64,000 nt of DNA, taken from positions 1 to 64,000 of the forward strand of contig NZ_AUFB01000021.1 in the NCBI RefSeq assembly GCF_000426285.1. Reading direction: 5' to 3'. This document shows positions 50,465 through 60,250 of this stretch, in pieces. The first letter of the stretch is position 1; every line of letters starts with the position of its first letter. A model generated the notes under the pieces. It made no database searches. It was not told where the DNA came from and saw nothing but the letters and a program-made list of their open reading frames with translations. The stretch is from Rhizobium leucaenae USDA 9039. GTDB taxonomy: Bacteria; Pseudomonadota; Alphaproteobacteria; Rhizobiales; Rhizobiaceae. Both the position numbers and the translations under genes were made by a program.

Positions 50465-52627
50465 TCAACCCGCCTGTTGCTCTCCTTCGATGCCTGCGGT
50501 GCGCATCTCGATCACCTGGCGAGCGGCCGCGGCGGCGGCATCCTTCTCGCTTGCAACCTGCACCGTCGGGAAGGCAAAATGGATGTCGTTTTCATCGAAG
50601 GCCTGCTTGATCATCGCCAGGGCGGTACGGCGAATGACGGAAAGTTCGCCGGGCTTGGTGGTGATCGCCAGCCTAATCTCGATCGCGAAATCGCCGAACT
50701 GCTCGACGCCCTTCATCTTCAGCGTCTGGATGATGTCAGGCGCCAGTTCCGGATCGTCGAGCAATTGCTGGCCGATCTCCTTGATGATCCGCTTCATCTT
50801 TATCAGGTCGGTGTCGTAGGTGACTTTCAGGATGATCTTGTCGATCGCCCAGTCGCGGTTCATGTTGTTGACCGCCCCGAGCGAACCAAAGGGAACCGTC
50901 GCCAGCGGACCGCGCTGATGGCGAAGTTTCACGGAGCGAAGGCTGAAGGATTCCACCACGCCCTTGTGGTTGCCGCTTTCGATATATTCGCCGATGCGGA
51001 AGGCATCGTCCCAGAGATAGAAGATGCCGCTGATGACATCCTTGACGATGGTCTGCGCGCCGAAACCGACAGCGACACCGACCACGCCGGCGCCGGCGAT
51101 CAGTGGCCCGATTTCGATGCCAAGACCGGACAGCACCATCATAATGGCGATGATGCCGATGACCACGGCAAGGATATTGCGGAAAATCGGCAGCAGCGTA
51201 TGCAACCGGGCGCGCCGGGCCTTCATTTCCTCGCTGTCGCTGACGAGCGGCACGGACGCCGACAGTTTGGCATTGATGTAGGTCTTCGACAGATGCCACA
51301 GCAAATCGGCAGCGAGCAGGATAACGATGCCGCCGATGATGCCGCGCGCCACGCGGTCGATCATGGATTCAGGCTGCCTCATCATCATGGCTGCCTCGAC
51401 ACCGAGCATGTGGCCGAGCCAGAGGGCAGCAAGTGCGATGATGACGGCGCGTACGCCGCGGTCCAGCATCACCGACGCAAGCTTGCCGGCGCCGAGAACA
51501 CCGCCGGCCGCATCATGCAGCGCCTCCACCGCCCGCGACGACACCGAGAGCGCGCGCGGCAGCAGGATGGCATAGATGCCGAGCCAGAGCAGGCCATTCA
51601 AGCCGGTCACCCACAGGCACCAAAGCGCGGCGAAATAGATCGTCAACAGCCATGAGATGACTTTTCTGCCATTTGCTCCAGCATGTACAGGGCGCGCCCA
51701 GACAGCTTCGACGGCGATCAGGAACAGGCCGATGCCAAGCGTATAACCGACAAGATCGCGGGCGCCGTTGGAGAAGCCGAGCGGTTCCATGGCCTGGATC
51801 ACCGCCCAGCCGCAGGCAAAATAGATGACGAACAGCGTCCCTCGTTTATACCAGTATTTCGCAATCCGGCGCCGCTCGGCGATCCGCCCGGCGCCGCCAT
51901 CCTCATCGAGAACATCGCTCGCCCGACGCATCGCGATCAGTTCCATCAGCAGTCTGCCAAGCGAGACCGCCAGTCGGGTGGAGACGATCGCGATGACGCA
52001 GGCGATCGCGAAACTTTCGATGATCGGCGGCCAGTCGAAGATGAGAAGCGGAAACAGTATCGCCACGCCATGGACGATGGCCGGCACCACGCCGCCCATG
52101 AACTGGAAGCGCGCGGCCTGCAATTCGGTCTCGATCCCCGCCGCCCTCTCGGTATGCTGCATATGTTTGGCATTGATCAGGCGCGCAACCACCAGTTCAG
52201 CCACGAGACCAAAGAAAAACAGCACCAGTGCCTGAATGCCGATGCGCAGCCGGCCGGCGGCCTCGCCTTCGTTCTCAAGCCTCATGGACGCTGTCATCAC
52301 CTCGGAAGGCAATGTCATTGCGGCACCAGACACTATCTCCAAGTGCCGTCGCGTATGGCCGAGCGTGTCGGACAATTCCGACATCTGGCCACCGCCGGAC
52401 CCGGGATTGTCTGCCGCAGGGGGCTTGGTATTCACCTGCGACGCAAGCCACTGCCTCACGTCGGGCTCATTCATCAACTGAATGAGTTCGCGGACCTTCT
52501 CCGGCGGCGGCGCAGCCGTCGATGGGGCGCCTGCACTTTGCGCCCGGACCAAGGCCGGCACGGAAAAAGCAATAAGGCATAGAAGTAGTGCTGCAATCGA
52601 CCGCCTGCCATCCCCGAGAATACTCAT
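50465..52627 (-). CDS. Mechanosensitive ion channel, large MscS type
   Basis: About 720 residues from ATG 52627, with AAGGG upstream; a longer frame adds 45 residues of no family character before a clear signal peptide (RSIAALLLCLIAFSVPALVRA). Order: signal, periplasmic linker with Pro/Ala-rich part (30-70), about nine to ten membrane helices, then the MscS pore helix and beta domain in the last 230 residues (GPLIAGAGVVGVAVGFGAQTIVKDVISGIFYLWDDAFRIGEYIESGNHKGVVESFSLR). It releases solutes during osmotic downshock. The SDR gene is convergent and only 15 bp away. Confidence 0.9.
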   Translation of the reverse strand: MSILGDGRRSIAALLLCLIAFSVPALVRAQSAGAPSTAAPPPEKVRELIQLMNEPDVRQWLASQVNTKPPAADNPGSGGGQMSELSDTLGHTRRHLEIVSGAAMTLPSEVMTASMRLENEGEAAGRLRIGIQALVLFFFGLVAELVVARLINAKHMQHTERAAGIETELQAARFQFMGGVVPAIVHGVAILFPLLIFDWPPIIESFAIACVIAIVSTRLAVSLGRLLMELIAMRRASDVLDEDGGAGRIAERRRIAKYWYKRGTLFVIYFACGWAVIQAMEPLGFSNGARDLVGYTLGIGLFLIAVEAVWARPVHAGANGRKVISWLLTIYFAALWCLWVTGLNGLLWLGIYAILLPRALSVSSRAVEALHDAAGGVLGAGKLASVMLDRGVRAVIIALAALWLGHMLGVEAAMMMRQPESMIDRVARGIIGGIVILLAADLLWHLSKTYINAKLSASVPLVSDSEEMKARRARLHTLLPIFRNILAVVIGIIAIMMVLSGLGIEIGPLIAGAGVVGVAVGFGAQTIVKDVISGIFYLWDDAFRIGEYIESGNHKGVVESFSLRSVKLRHQRGPLATVPFGSLGAVNNMNRDWAIDKIILKVTYDTDLIKMKRIIKEIGQQLLDDPELAPDIIQTLKMKGVEQFGDFAIEIRLAITTKPGELSVIRRTALAMIKQAFDENDIHFAFPTVQVASEKDAAAAAARQVIEMRTAGIEGEQQAG

Positions 52628-52894
52628 TTGCGCCGCCCTTCTCGCAATCGGCCCGATCAGCCTGTTTTTGCAGACTATACGCCTTTTTAGTGCGGACAAG
52701 CAGGCACTTAGGCAAGTCATACAATCAATTAGACGTCCGCATTGCACGCGAACCGGAGGCACGTTACGCTTTGCGCCAATATCGTTTGGGGATGTATCGC
52801 GTGTTCAACTTCTTGAAAAAGCTCTTCGGCGGAGCCAACGGCCGGACATGCAGATCGAACCGCCCCGTGGGGCGGAGCGTGCAGTGAGGCCTTG

Positions 52895-53188
52895 TTATTT
52901 GTAACCGTCTTCTCGGCCGTGGCGGATGGCGGCTATGAGGACTTCTTCGCCAATGTATTGGTAGAGAACAACATAGCCGTCATGGCCAAATCTGACGATA
53001 AGCTCCCGTAATCCTCGCTGCGAATCTTCTATAGGCCGCCCCATATCGGGCTGGCTCGATAACATCTGGATTGTTTGAACAATCTTTGTCGATGCCTTCT
53101 TCGCAGCAGCGGCATTTTTGGACCGCAGAAATGCCCGCATTCGCTCAAGGTCACGAAGAGCGTGCTGCGTCAGCCTTACCGATGGCAT
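52895..53188 (-). CDS. RelE/ParE-family toxin
   Basis: 97 residues, typical ParE size: VRLTQHALRDLERMRAFLRSKNAAAAKKASTKIVQTIQMLSSQPDMGRPIE then RELIVRFGHDGYVVLYQYIGEEVLIAAIRHGREDGY. The C-terminal IRHGRE is the usual end of the family. The toxin gene is downstream of, and overlaps by 13 bp, the RHH antitoxin at 53176; this is the standard order for parDE. Members either inhibit gyrase (ParE) or cleave mRNA (RelE); catalytic residues for RNase are not all evident, so ParE-like is preferred. Confidence 0.9.
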   Translation of the reverse strand: MPSVRLTQHALRDLERMRAFLRSKNAAAAKKASTKIVQTIQMLSSQPDMGRPIEDSQRGLRELIVRFGHDGYVVLYQYIGEEVLIAAIRHGREDGYK

Positions 53189-53460
53189 TCAGGCGGGGCC
53201 TTCTCATCTTCATCGCCCCAAGTCTCCAACCATGCAATGACTTCATCACCCGTCACATGCAGGCCCGTCGCCTGATAGTCATCCAATGAACGACGCACAT
53301 CCTGCAACAGAGAGTCGCGCTTTTCCTCACGCTCCACATACTGCCTGACGGCTTCGTTCAGCAGCCGATCCGGCTGACGATGGCGGCTGGCAGCCAGCTT
53401 TTCAAGCCGTTCGTTCACGTCAGGATCAATTTCTACACTAGCCTTCAAAGCGGGTGACAT
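53176..53460 (-). CDS. Ribbon-helix-helix antitoxin (ParD/CopG type)
   Basis: 94 residues. The N-terminal SVEIDPDVNERLEKLAASRHRQPDRLLNEAVRQYVEREE is the RHH DNA-binding fold; the C-terminal acidic half (DDYQATGLHVTGDEVIAWLETWGDEDEKAPPE) is the toxin-wrapping part. It precedes and overlaps the toxin gene by 13 bp, ensuring coupled translation. The upstream region has GGTAC and GGTAT half-sites around a TATATT core (53481-53501), a plausible promoter/operator for autoregulation. Together with 52895 it forms one type II toxin-antitoxin module. Confidence 0.88.
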   Translation of the reverse strand: MSPALKASVEIDPDVNERLEKLAASRHRQPDRLLNEAVRQYVEREEKRDSLLQDVRRSLDDYQATGLHVTGDEVIAWLETWGDEDEKAPPECHR

Positions 53461-53548
53461 CGAATTCTCCGGAGGTCGCCGATACCAACAATATAGTACC
53501 AGCCCCTTGCGTAAAGAACCATCGGCTGGTTCCCGTCAAAGGGAATGT

Positions 53549-54853
53549 TTACACCAGCACCTCTTGATCGACCCGATCCTCGGCGCCGAAGAATTTCAGA
53601 TAGCGCTCCACCTCGGCGGGTTCGCCCGTGGCCTTCTGCGGATTGTCCGAAAGCTTGACGGCCGGTCGGCCATTGGCTTCGATCACCTTGCAGACGATCG
53701 AGATCGGGTTGAGGCCATGGATTTCGGTGGGCGCACAGCCGGCGAAATCATTGGTGAGGTTGGTGCCCCAGCCGAAGCCCATGCGCACGCGGCCCTCGAA
53801 ATGCTTATAGGTCGCAATGATCGCATCGACATCCAGACCGTCGGAAAAGATTAGAAGTTTCTGGCGGGGATCGCGACCCATCTTCTTCCACCATTCGATG
53901 ATCTTTTCGCCGCCTTCGATCGGGGGCGCGCTGTCCGGGCGAAAACCAGTCCAGTCGGCCACCCATTCCGGCGCATTGCGCAGAAAAGAGGCCGTGCCGA
54001 AGGCGTCGGGGAGAACCACCAAAAGGTTGCCGCCATAGAGGCGGTTCCAGTCGCGCAACACCTTGTAGGGCGCTTTGCCAAGCTCCTCATCGGTCTTGGC
54101 CAGTGCCGCCGCCACCATCGGCAGCTCGTGCGCGTTGGTGCCGACCGCCTCAAGATCTGAATCCATGGCGAGAAGAACATTGCTGGTGCCGGTGAAGGCA
54201 TGGCTGACACCCTCCTTCAGCGCTTCAACGCACCAACGCTGCCAGAGGAAACTGTGGCGTCGCCGGGTACCGAAATCGGAAATGCGCAGGTTAGGAAGCT
54301 CCCTCAGCCGCTCGACCTTTTCCCACATCTTCGCCTTGGCGCGTGCATAGAGGACATCGAGCGTGAAAGGACCCAGCGCCTTCAGCGCGGCACGCGAGCG
54401 GAGCTCGTTGATGATGGCGAGTGCCGGAATCTCCCACATGGTCGTTTCCTTCCACGAGCCGTGGAAGTCGAGAATATACTGCCCGTCACGCTTGGACAGC
54501 TCATATTCCGGAAGCTGGAAATTCGACAGCCAGGCCAGGAATTCCGGCTCGAAGATCTGGGCGCGACCGTAGAAGCTGTTACCCGCCAGCCAAATCATCT
54601 CCTTCTTGGAAAGCCTGATGGTGCGCGCATGATCGAGCTGCTCGCGCAGTTCCTTCTCGTCGATCACTTCGGCGAGCCGGACACTCTTCGTGCGATTGAT
54701 CAAGGAGAAGGTGGCGTCGACATCCGGATAAAGCTTCCAGATCATCTGCAGCATCAGAAGCTTGTAGAAATCCGTATCGATCAGGCTGCGGATGATCGGA
54801 TCGAGCTTCCAGGTATGGTTATAGACACGGGTGGCGATATCCGTCTTCGTCAT
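53549..54853 (-). CDS. pncB: Nicotinate phosphoribosyltransferase
   Basis: 434 residues, full length. First enzyme of the Preiss-Handler route: nicotinate + PRPP + ATP to nicotinate mononucleotide. DTDFYKLLMLQMIW is the N-terminal hallmark; FGTRRRHSF (194-202) and FTGTSNVLLAM are substrate loops; His242 in GTNAHELPM corresponds to the His that is phosphorylated in the Salmonella enzyme; FGWGTNLTNDF is the C-terminal block. It is single and probably transcribed alone. Last residues end DQEVLV before a short gap to the TA module. Confidence 0.95.
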   Translation of the reverse strand: MTKTDIATRVYNHTWKLDPIIRSLIDTDFYKLLMLQMIWKLYPDVDATFSLINRTKSVRLAEVIDEKELREQLDHARTIRLSKKEMIWLAGNSFYGRAQIFEPEFLAWLSNFQLPEYELSKRDGQYILDFHGSWKETTMWEIPALAIINELRSRAALKALGPFTLDVLYARAKAKMWEKVERLRELPNLRISDFGTRRRHSFLWQRWCVEALKEGVSHAFTGTSNVLLAMDSDLEAVGTNAHELPMVAAALAKTDEELGKAPYKVLRDWNRLYGGNLLVVLPDAFGTASFLRNAPEWVADWTGFRPDSAPPIEGGEKIIEWWKKMGRDPRQKLLIFSDGLDVDAIIATYKHFEGRVRMGFGWGTNLTNDFAGCAPTEIHGLNPISIVCKVIEANGRPAVKLSDNPQKATGEPAEVERYLKFFGAEDRVDQEVLV

Positions 54854-55049
54854 CTCGTTCCTGCCCGTCTCCCTGTGCCCCAGACGTCATGCTTCGCGCC
54901 GCCAGCGCGCTGGCGGCGGGTATAATGCTCCTGTTATCAAAAAATGTTGAGCGAAAGTCCAGTCACTGAAAGGAAATTGATACTGAATTAAACTCGCTGC
55001 TGCCGAGGTCCGCAGCGTGGGCCTAGCTCGTGATCGATGGCCGAATTCA

Positions 55050-55322
55050 CTACGGCTGGGAATTGCCTTGAACCGGCGGTTTCGGCGCCGTGGTCTGGTT
55101 CTCGGTCGCCGTCACGGGTGCTGTGTGCGAGGCTTCGTAGCTACCCCATAGCTCCACCAGAGCCCAGACGACCGCTGTCAGAGCAAGCGCAACAAGAAGC
55201 ACCGCCAATACCCGGCGCCCCATATGCCCCTGTTTGGCCTCGGTCGCCGGCAATTCCTTTTCCTCATGCAGGCGCTGATCAGAATTCTCCCAATGCGTAT
55301 GGGTTTCCAGCTTCCGTGGCAT
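55050..55322 (-). CDS. Small hypothetical single-span membrane protein
   Basis: 90 residues. Hydrophilic cytosolic N-terminus (about 33 residues), one helix RRVLAVLLVALALTAVVWALVELWGSYE (36-63), then a Thr/Pro-rich tail (TAPVTATENQTTAPKPPVQ) that would be periplasmic. No family recognised. Upstream lies GhrA-like (78 bp away, same strand), downstream pncB is 196 bp off. The function is unknown. It may follow the GhrA-like gene in one transcript. Confidence 0.65.
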   Translation of the reverse strand: MPRKLETHTHWENSDQRLHEEKELPATEAKQGHMGRRVLAVLLVALALTAVVWALVELWGSYEASHTAPVTATENQTTAPKPPVQGNSQP

Positions 55323-55399
55323 GACAGCCTCCTTCCAAATTCGCCTTGCGGTGGCGTTCTTTGGAAAACGGAGGCGGCTCTGGAAGGTTCCGAAGGCGC

Positions 55400-56359
55400 T
55401 CAGTAGCCCCGGCTGCGATCCACCAGATATTGCAGAGGCTCGCCGCGTTCGAAGCGGGCGATCTGCTCTTCGATATGGCGCATCAGCGAATGCTCCTCGG
55501 AGACCGCCGCATCATGCGGAGTGATGACGACATTCTCCAGACCCCAGAGCGGGTCGTCCATCGGCAGCGGCTCGACATCGAAGACATCGAGCGATGCGCC
55601 ACCAAGGACGCCGGTTTCGATCGCCGAGACGATATCGGCCTGAACCTGGCTCTTGCCGCGTCCGGCGTTGATGAACACCGGCTTGCCCAGGGCGCCGCCG
55701 CGACGAAGCCTGGAAAAGAGCGAGCCGTTGTAAAGCCCCGTCGTTTCCGGCGTCAGCGGCAGCAGGCCGACGAGAATATCGGTCCGCGCGAGAAAGGCAT
55801 CAAGCTCGCTGGCGTCGAAAGTTTCCATGCCGTCGATGTGCTTCTTCTGCCGCGACCAGCCAATGACATTGAAGCCCATGACCTTGAGTTTGGCGGCGGC
55901 ATCGAGGCCGAGAATGCCGAGTCCCATGACCCCGACCGTGACTTCGCGTGCCTCGGGCGCCGGAAGATGACCCCAGACGCGCTTGCGCTGGTGCCTGAAG
56001 TGACCGAAGACGTCGCGCAGATGCATGAGGCATTGCAGCACAACCCATTCCGTCATGCGCACCGTCAAGCTGCGGTCGACGAAGCGGACGATGGGAATGT
56101 CGGGAAGACCGGGGATATTCAACATCGAATCGACGCCGGCGCCGCCGGAAAAGATGACCTTGAGGTTGGGCGCGCGCTGAAAGAGATCGGCCTCCGGCTT
56201 CCACAGAAGGGCATAGTCGACCTGGCTCAGATCCGCGCCTTTGTTGGCGGGATCGGCGAGATTGATACTGCCGCGATCGGCAAAAGCGGTTTTTAGGGCC
56301 GCGGCGATGGCTTCAGGCGTGAATTTGAGATCGACGAGAACGGGGCTTTTGACGGGCAT
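55400..56359 (-). CDS. Glyoxylate/hydroxypyruvate reductase A-like D-2-hydroxyacid dehydrogenase
   Basis: 319 residues. NAD(P)-binding GVMGLGILGLDAAAKLKVMGFNVIGWSR (143-170 region); catalytic Arg in FINAGRGKSQ, Glu in DVFDVEPLPMDDPLW and His in VITPHDAA form the triad of the D-2-hydroxyacid dehydrogenases. The Trp-Ser-Arg after the Rossmann fold fits the GhrA group, which reduces glyoxylate and hydroxypyruvate, usually with NADPH. It starts 11 bp after the YejF stop, so it is likely the last gene of the yej operon; why these are linked is unknown. The symbol ghrA is not applied because of that uncertainty. Confidence 0.9.
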   Translation of the reverse strand: MPVKSPVLVDLKFTPEAIAAALKTAFADRGSINLADPANKGADLSQVDYALLWKPEADLFQRAPNLKVIFSGGAGVDSMLNIPGLPDIPIVRFVDRSLTVRMTEWVVLQCLMHLRDVFGHFRHQRKRVWGHLPAPEAREVTVGVMGLGILGLDAAAKLKVMGFNVIGWSRQKKHIDGMETFDASELDAFLARTDILVGLLPLTPETTGLYNGSLFSRLRRGGALGKPVFINAGRGKSQVQADIVSAIETGVLGGASLDVFDVEPLPMDDPLWGLENVVITPHDAAVSEEHSLMRHIEEQIARFERGEPLQYLVDRSRGY

Positions 56360-56370
56360 GGCGATTGTCT

Positions 56371-58008
56371 TTATTGCTGAACGGCGGCAGTGGGGACCGC
56401 CTCGATGTTGAAGGCGGCGGCGAGAAGCGCCTTGGTGTAATCCTCTTTCGGCGCACGGAAAATCTCCGCCGACGAGCCCTGCTCCACGACCTTGCCGAAG
56501 CGCATGACGATCAGGTCGTTCGCAAGTGCCTTCACCACCTTCAGATCATGACTGATGAAGAGATAGGCAAGGTCATGGCGCCGCTGCAGATCGCGCAGCA
56601 GATCGACCACCTGCGCCTGCACGCTCATGTCGAGCGCCGAGGTCGGCTCGTCCAGCATGACGAAACGCGGCTTCAGCACCATGGCGCGGGCAATGGCGAT
56701 ACGCTGGCGCTGGCCGCCCGAGAATTCATGCGGGAAGCGCCAGCGGGTCGAGGGATCGAGACCCACCTCCTCCAGCGCCCAGCAGACGCGCTGATCGCGC
56801 TCTTCCGCCGATAGAGATTGCTCATGCACCTTCAGCCCCTCGGCAATGATTTCGCCGACCGACATACGCGGGCTCAGCGATCCATAGGGATCCTGAAAAA
56901 CGACCTGAAGCTGGTTGCGCAGCGGCCGCATCTCTCTGAAGGAATAGTCCGCAATGTCCTTGCCGACAAAGCTGATGCGGCCTCTGGAGGAGATCAGCCG
57001 GGCAAGCGCCAAGCCGAGCGTCGTCTTGCCGGAGCCGGATTCGCCGACGACGCCGAGCGTCTGGCCGGCCCTCAGCCTCAGATCGATGCCGTCGACCGCC
57101 TTCACATGGTCGACCACCTTGCGCATCAGCCCTGCCTTGATCGGGAACCAGACCTTGATGTCGGAGCCTTCCATGACGACGGGCTTGCTGGTGTCGCCCA
57201 CCGGCGGCTCGCCGCGCGGTTCGGCAGCCAGCAGGTGCCGGGTATAGTCATGCTGCGGATGGGTGAAGACCTCCTCCACCGTGCCGGTCTCGACGATATG
57301 GCCCTTGGTCATGACGCAGACGCGATCGGCAAATTTGCGGACGATGCCGAGATCGTGGGTGATGAACAGCATCGACATGCCATGCGCGCCCTTGAGGTCC
57401 CGCAGCAATTGGAGGATCTGCGCCTGCACGGTGACGTCAAGCGCCGTCGTCGGCTCGTCGGCGATCAGAAGCTCCGGCCGGTTGGCGAGCGCCATGGCAA
57501 TCATCACGCGCTGGCGCTGGCCTCCGGACAGCTCATGCGGATAGGCCTTGAGGCGTTTTTCCGGCTCGCGGATGCCGACCTGGTTGAGGAGATCCAGTGT
57601 GCGGGCGCGGGCCGGCTGGCCGACCATGCCCTGGTGCAGCGCGAGGATTTCGCCGATCTGCTTTTCGATCGTATGGAGCGGATTGAGCGAGGTCATCGGC
57701 TCCTGGAAGATCATGGTGATGTCGTTGCCGCGGACGGCACGCAGCTCATTATCGGACGCTTTCAGCAGGTCCTTGCCCTTGAACAGGATTTCACCCGAGG
57801 GATGGCTGGCAGACGGATAAGGTAGCAGCTTCAGGATCGAGTTGGCCGACACCGATTTGCCGGACCCGGATTCGCCGACCAGCGCCAAGACTTCGCCCTT
57901 GGCGATATCGAAGGAGATACCATCGACCGCAGTCGAGGTTCGCCCGCCCTGGTGAAAGGCGACGGATAGATTGCGGACGGAGAGCAATGGGGTTGAGTTT
58001 CCGCTCAT
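56371..58008 (-). CDS. yejF: Peptide ABC transporter ATP-binding protein (YejF-like, two NBDs)
   Basis: 545 residues from ATG 58008, which overlaps the yejE stop by 4 bp (ATGA). Two NBDs: Walker A GESGSGKS (45-52) and GESGSGKT (second), both with LSGGQRQR or FSGGQRQR signatures and ADEPTTALD / LDEPTSALD Walker B; both look catalytic. The C-terminal QAQVVDLLRDLQRRH and oligopeptide-type region are typical of Dpp/Opp family ATPases. In Escherichia coli YejABEF takes up microcin C. Here the system probably carries peptides or similar compounds. Confidence 0.93.
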   Translation of the reverse strand: MSGNSTPLLSVRNLSVAFHQGGRTSTAVDGISFDIAKGEVLALVGESGSGKSVSANSILKLLPYPSASHPSGEILFKGKDLLKASDNELRAVRGNDITMIFQEPMTSLNPLHTIEKQIGEILALHQGMVGQPARARTLDLLNQVGIREPEKRLKAYPHELSGGQRQRVMIAMALANRPELLIADEPTTALDVTVQAQILQLLRDLKGAHGMSMLFITHDLGIVRKFADRVCVMTKGHIVETGTVEEVFTHPQHDYTRHLLAAEPRGEPPVGDTSKPVVMEGSDIKVWFPIKAGLMRKVVDHVKAVDGIDLRLRAGQTLGVVGESGSGKTTLGLALARLISSRGRISFVGKDIADYSFREMRPLRNQLQVVFQDPYGSLSPRMSVGEIIAEGLKVHEQSLSAEERDQRVCWALEEVGLDPSTRWRFPHEFSGGQRQRIAIARAMVLKPRFVMLDEPTSALDMSVQAQVVDLLRDLQRRHDLAYLFISHDLKVVKALANDLIVMRFGKVVEQGSSAEIFRAPKEDYTKALLAAAFNIEAVPTAAVQQ

Positions 58009-59159
58009 CGAAACGTCTTCCTCGGATCGAATGCATCGCGCACGGCCTCGCCGATGAAGATCAGAAGCGACAGCATGATCGACATGGTGAAGAAGGCGGA
58101 AAGGCCAAGCCAGGGGGCTTGCAGGTTGGATTTGCCCTGAGCGATCATCTCGCCGAGCGAAGGCGAGCCGGGGGGCATGCCGAAGCCTAAGAAATCCAGC
58201 GAGGTCAGCGTCGTGATCGAGCCCGAGAGAATGAAGGGCACGAAGGTCAGGGTCGCGACCATGGCGTTCGGCAGCAGGTGGCGGTACATGATGGTGACGT
58301 TGTTGACGCCGAGCGCTCGCGCGGCGCGCACATATTCGAAATTGCGCGCCCGCAGGAATTCGGCGCGCACGACGCCGACGAGGCCCACCCAGGAAAATAG
58401 CAGCAGGATGCCGAGAAGGATGAAGAAGCCGGGCGGCAGGACCGAGGCGATGATCAGCAGAATGTAGAGCACCGGCATCGAGGACCATATTTCGATGAAG
58501 CGCTGCAGCAGAAGGTCGGTCCAGCCGCCGAAATAGCCTTGGATGGCACCGGCGGCAACGCCGACGACCGCCGAGCAGATGGTGAGCGCCAGGCCGAACA
58601 GCACCGAGATGCGGAAGCCGTAGATCATGCGTGCCAGCACATCGCGCGCCTGGTCGTCCGTGCCGAGCCAGTTGAGATTGCTCAAAGTGCAATTCGGATC
58701 GTCAACACCCTTTTCATAGCCGGAGCATCGCTGTTCCCTGCTCATCAGCCAGAAGGGCGGGGTCGGCGCCGACATTCCCTTCGGAAGGTTGGAGTTCGCC
58801 GTTTGGTAGGAATAGTGGATCGGCGGCCAGATCATCCAGCCATTGGCGTTGATCTCCTGCCTGATATCCTCTGCGCGATAATCGGTCTGTGCCAGGAAGC
58901 CGCCGAACTTGTCCTCGGGGTAATCGACGAAGACCGGCGTCAGGATCTCGCCCTTATAGGAGATGAGGATCGGCCGGTCGTTGGCGATGAACTCCGCTCC
59001 GAGACTGAGAACGAACAGGATCAGGAATAGCCAGAGAGACCAGTAGCCGCGGCGGTTCGCCTTGAAATTCTGCCAGCGGCGAATGTTGGTCGGCGAAAAG
59101 AGGCCCTTGCGCGGCGGCTTTACCGCTGCCGGGGCTGCCGATTTGGTCGTAGCGTCCAT
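58005..59159 (-). CDS. yejE: Peptide ABC transporter permease (YejE-like)
   Basis: 384 residues, a long N-terminal cytosolic segment plus about six membrane helices. A large periplasmic insertion follows the first helix and includes DRPILISYKGEILTPVFVDYPEDKFGGFLAQTDYRAEDIRQEI, characteristic of YejE rather than of DppC. The EAA loop is ARALGVNNVTIMYRHLLPNAMVA. It overlaps the next gene by 4 bp and shares its start codon region with the yejB stop (59159), so yejB-E-F are translationally coupled. Confidence 0.93.
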   Translation of the reverse strand: MDATTKSAAPAAVKPPRKGLFSPTNIRRWQNFKANRRGYWSLWLFLILFVLSLGAEFIANDRPILISYKGEILTPVFVDYPEDKFGGFLAQTDYRAEDIRQEINANGWMIWPPIHYSYQTANSNLPKGMSAPTPPFWLMSREQRCSGYEKGVDDPNCTLSNLNWLGTDDQARDVLARMIYGFRISVLFGLALTICSAVVGVAAGAIQGYFGGWTDLLLQRFIEIWSSMPVLYILLIIASVLPPGFFILLGILLLFSWVGLVGVVRAEFLRARNFEYVRAARALGVNNVTIMYRHLLPNAMVATLTFVPFILSGSITTLTSLDFLGFGMPPGSPSLGEMIAQGKSNLQAPWLGLSAFFTMSIMLSLLIFIGEAVRDAFDPRKTFR

Positions 59160-60250
59160 CAGACGTCCCTCCGCTCGAAATCGATGCGCGGGTCGATCCA
59201 GGTATAAATCAGGTCCGAGATCAGGCCGACGAACAAGCCAAGCAGCGAGAAGATGTAGAGCGTTGCGAACACGATCGGATAATCACGCTGGACGACGGAG
59301 AGATAGCTGAGGCGGCCGAGGCCGTCGAGCGAGAAGATGTTCTCGATCAGCAGCGAACCGGTGAAGAAGGCGGAGATGAAGGCACCGGGGAAACCGGCGA
59401 TGACGATGAGCATGGCATTGCGGAAGACGTGGCCATAAAGCACGCGCCGTTCGCTAAGGCCCTTGGCGCGGGCCGTGATGACATATTGCTTCTTGATCTC
59501 TTCGATGAAGGAATTCTTGGTCAGAAGCGTCGTCGTGGCGAAGGCGGCGAGCGACAGCGAGATCAGCGGCAGCACGAGATGCCAGAGATAATCGATGATC
59601 TTCTGCCACCATGTAAGATCGGCGAAATTGTCGGAGACGAGGCCGCGCAACGGAAACCAATCGAAGAAGGAACCGCCGGCAAATAACACGATGAGCATGA
59701 TGCCGAAGAGGAAGCTCGGAACGGCATAGCCGATGATGATGACCCCGGATGTCCAGACATCGAAGGTCGATCCATCCTGGATCGCCTTGCGGATGCCGAG
59801 CGGGATGGAGATGGCGTAGGAGAAGATCAGGATCCAGATGCCGAGCGAGATCGACACGGGCAGTTTCTGCCCGATGAGGTCGATCACCGTGGTATTGCGG
59901 AAAAAGCTTTCGCCGAAATTGAAGCGGATATAGTTCCACATCATCTGGCCGAAGCGCTCAAGCGGCGGCTTGTCGAAGCCGAACTGCTTGTCGAGCTTGG
60001 CGATCAGCTCCGGATCAAGACCCTGGGCGCCGCGGTATTTCGAATTGCTGTCATCGACGCTCTGCTGGCCGAGCACATCGGTGCCGCCGGAAAGACGACC
60101 ATTGGCGTTGTCGGCCTGGCCGGTCAATTGCGCGATCACCTGCTCGACGGGACCGCCGGGCGCGAACTGCACGATGGTAAAGGAGATCGCCATGATGCCG
60201 ATGATGGTCGGGATCATCAGCAGCAGACGTCTGAGGATATAGGCGCCCAT
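59159..60250 (-). CDS. yejB: Peptide ABC transporter permease (YejB-like)
   Basis: 363 residues from ATG 60250 (MGAYILRRLLLMIPTIIGIMAISFTIVQFAPGGPVEQVIAQLTG). An extended frame upstream is not supported by a ribosome-binding site. Six helices, with a periplasmic insertion after the first, then the cytosolic EAA block KQYVITARAKGLSERRVLYGHVFRNAMLIVI. Its last base coincides with the first of yejE. It follows yejA by 147 bp, which is long enough for an attenuator or a second promoter. Confidence 0.93.
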   Translation of the reverse strand: MGAYILRRLLLMIPTIIGIMAISFTIVQFAPGGPVEQVIAQLTGQADNANGRLSGGTDVLGQQSVDDSNSKYRGAQGLDPELIAKLDKQFGFDKPPLERFGQMMWNYIRFNFGESFFRNTTVIDLIGQKLPVSISLGIWILIFSYAISIPLGIRKAIQDGSTFDVWTSGVIIIGYAVPSFLFGIMLIVLFAGGSFFDWFPLRGLVSDNFADLTWWQKIIDYLWHLVLPLISLSLAAFATTTLLTKNSFIEEIKKQYVITARAKGLSERRVLYGHVFRNAMLIVIAGFPGAFISAFFTGSLLIENIFSLDGLGRLSYLSVVQRDYPIVFATLYIFSLLGLFVGLISDLIYTWIDPRIDFERRDV

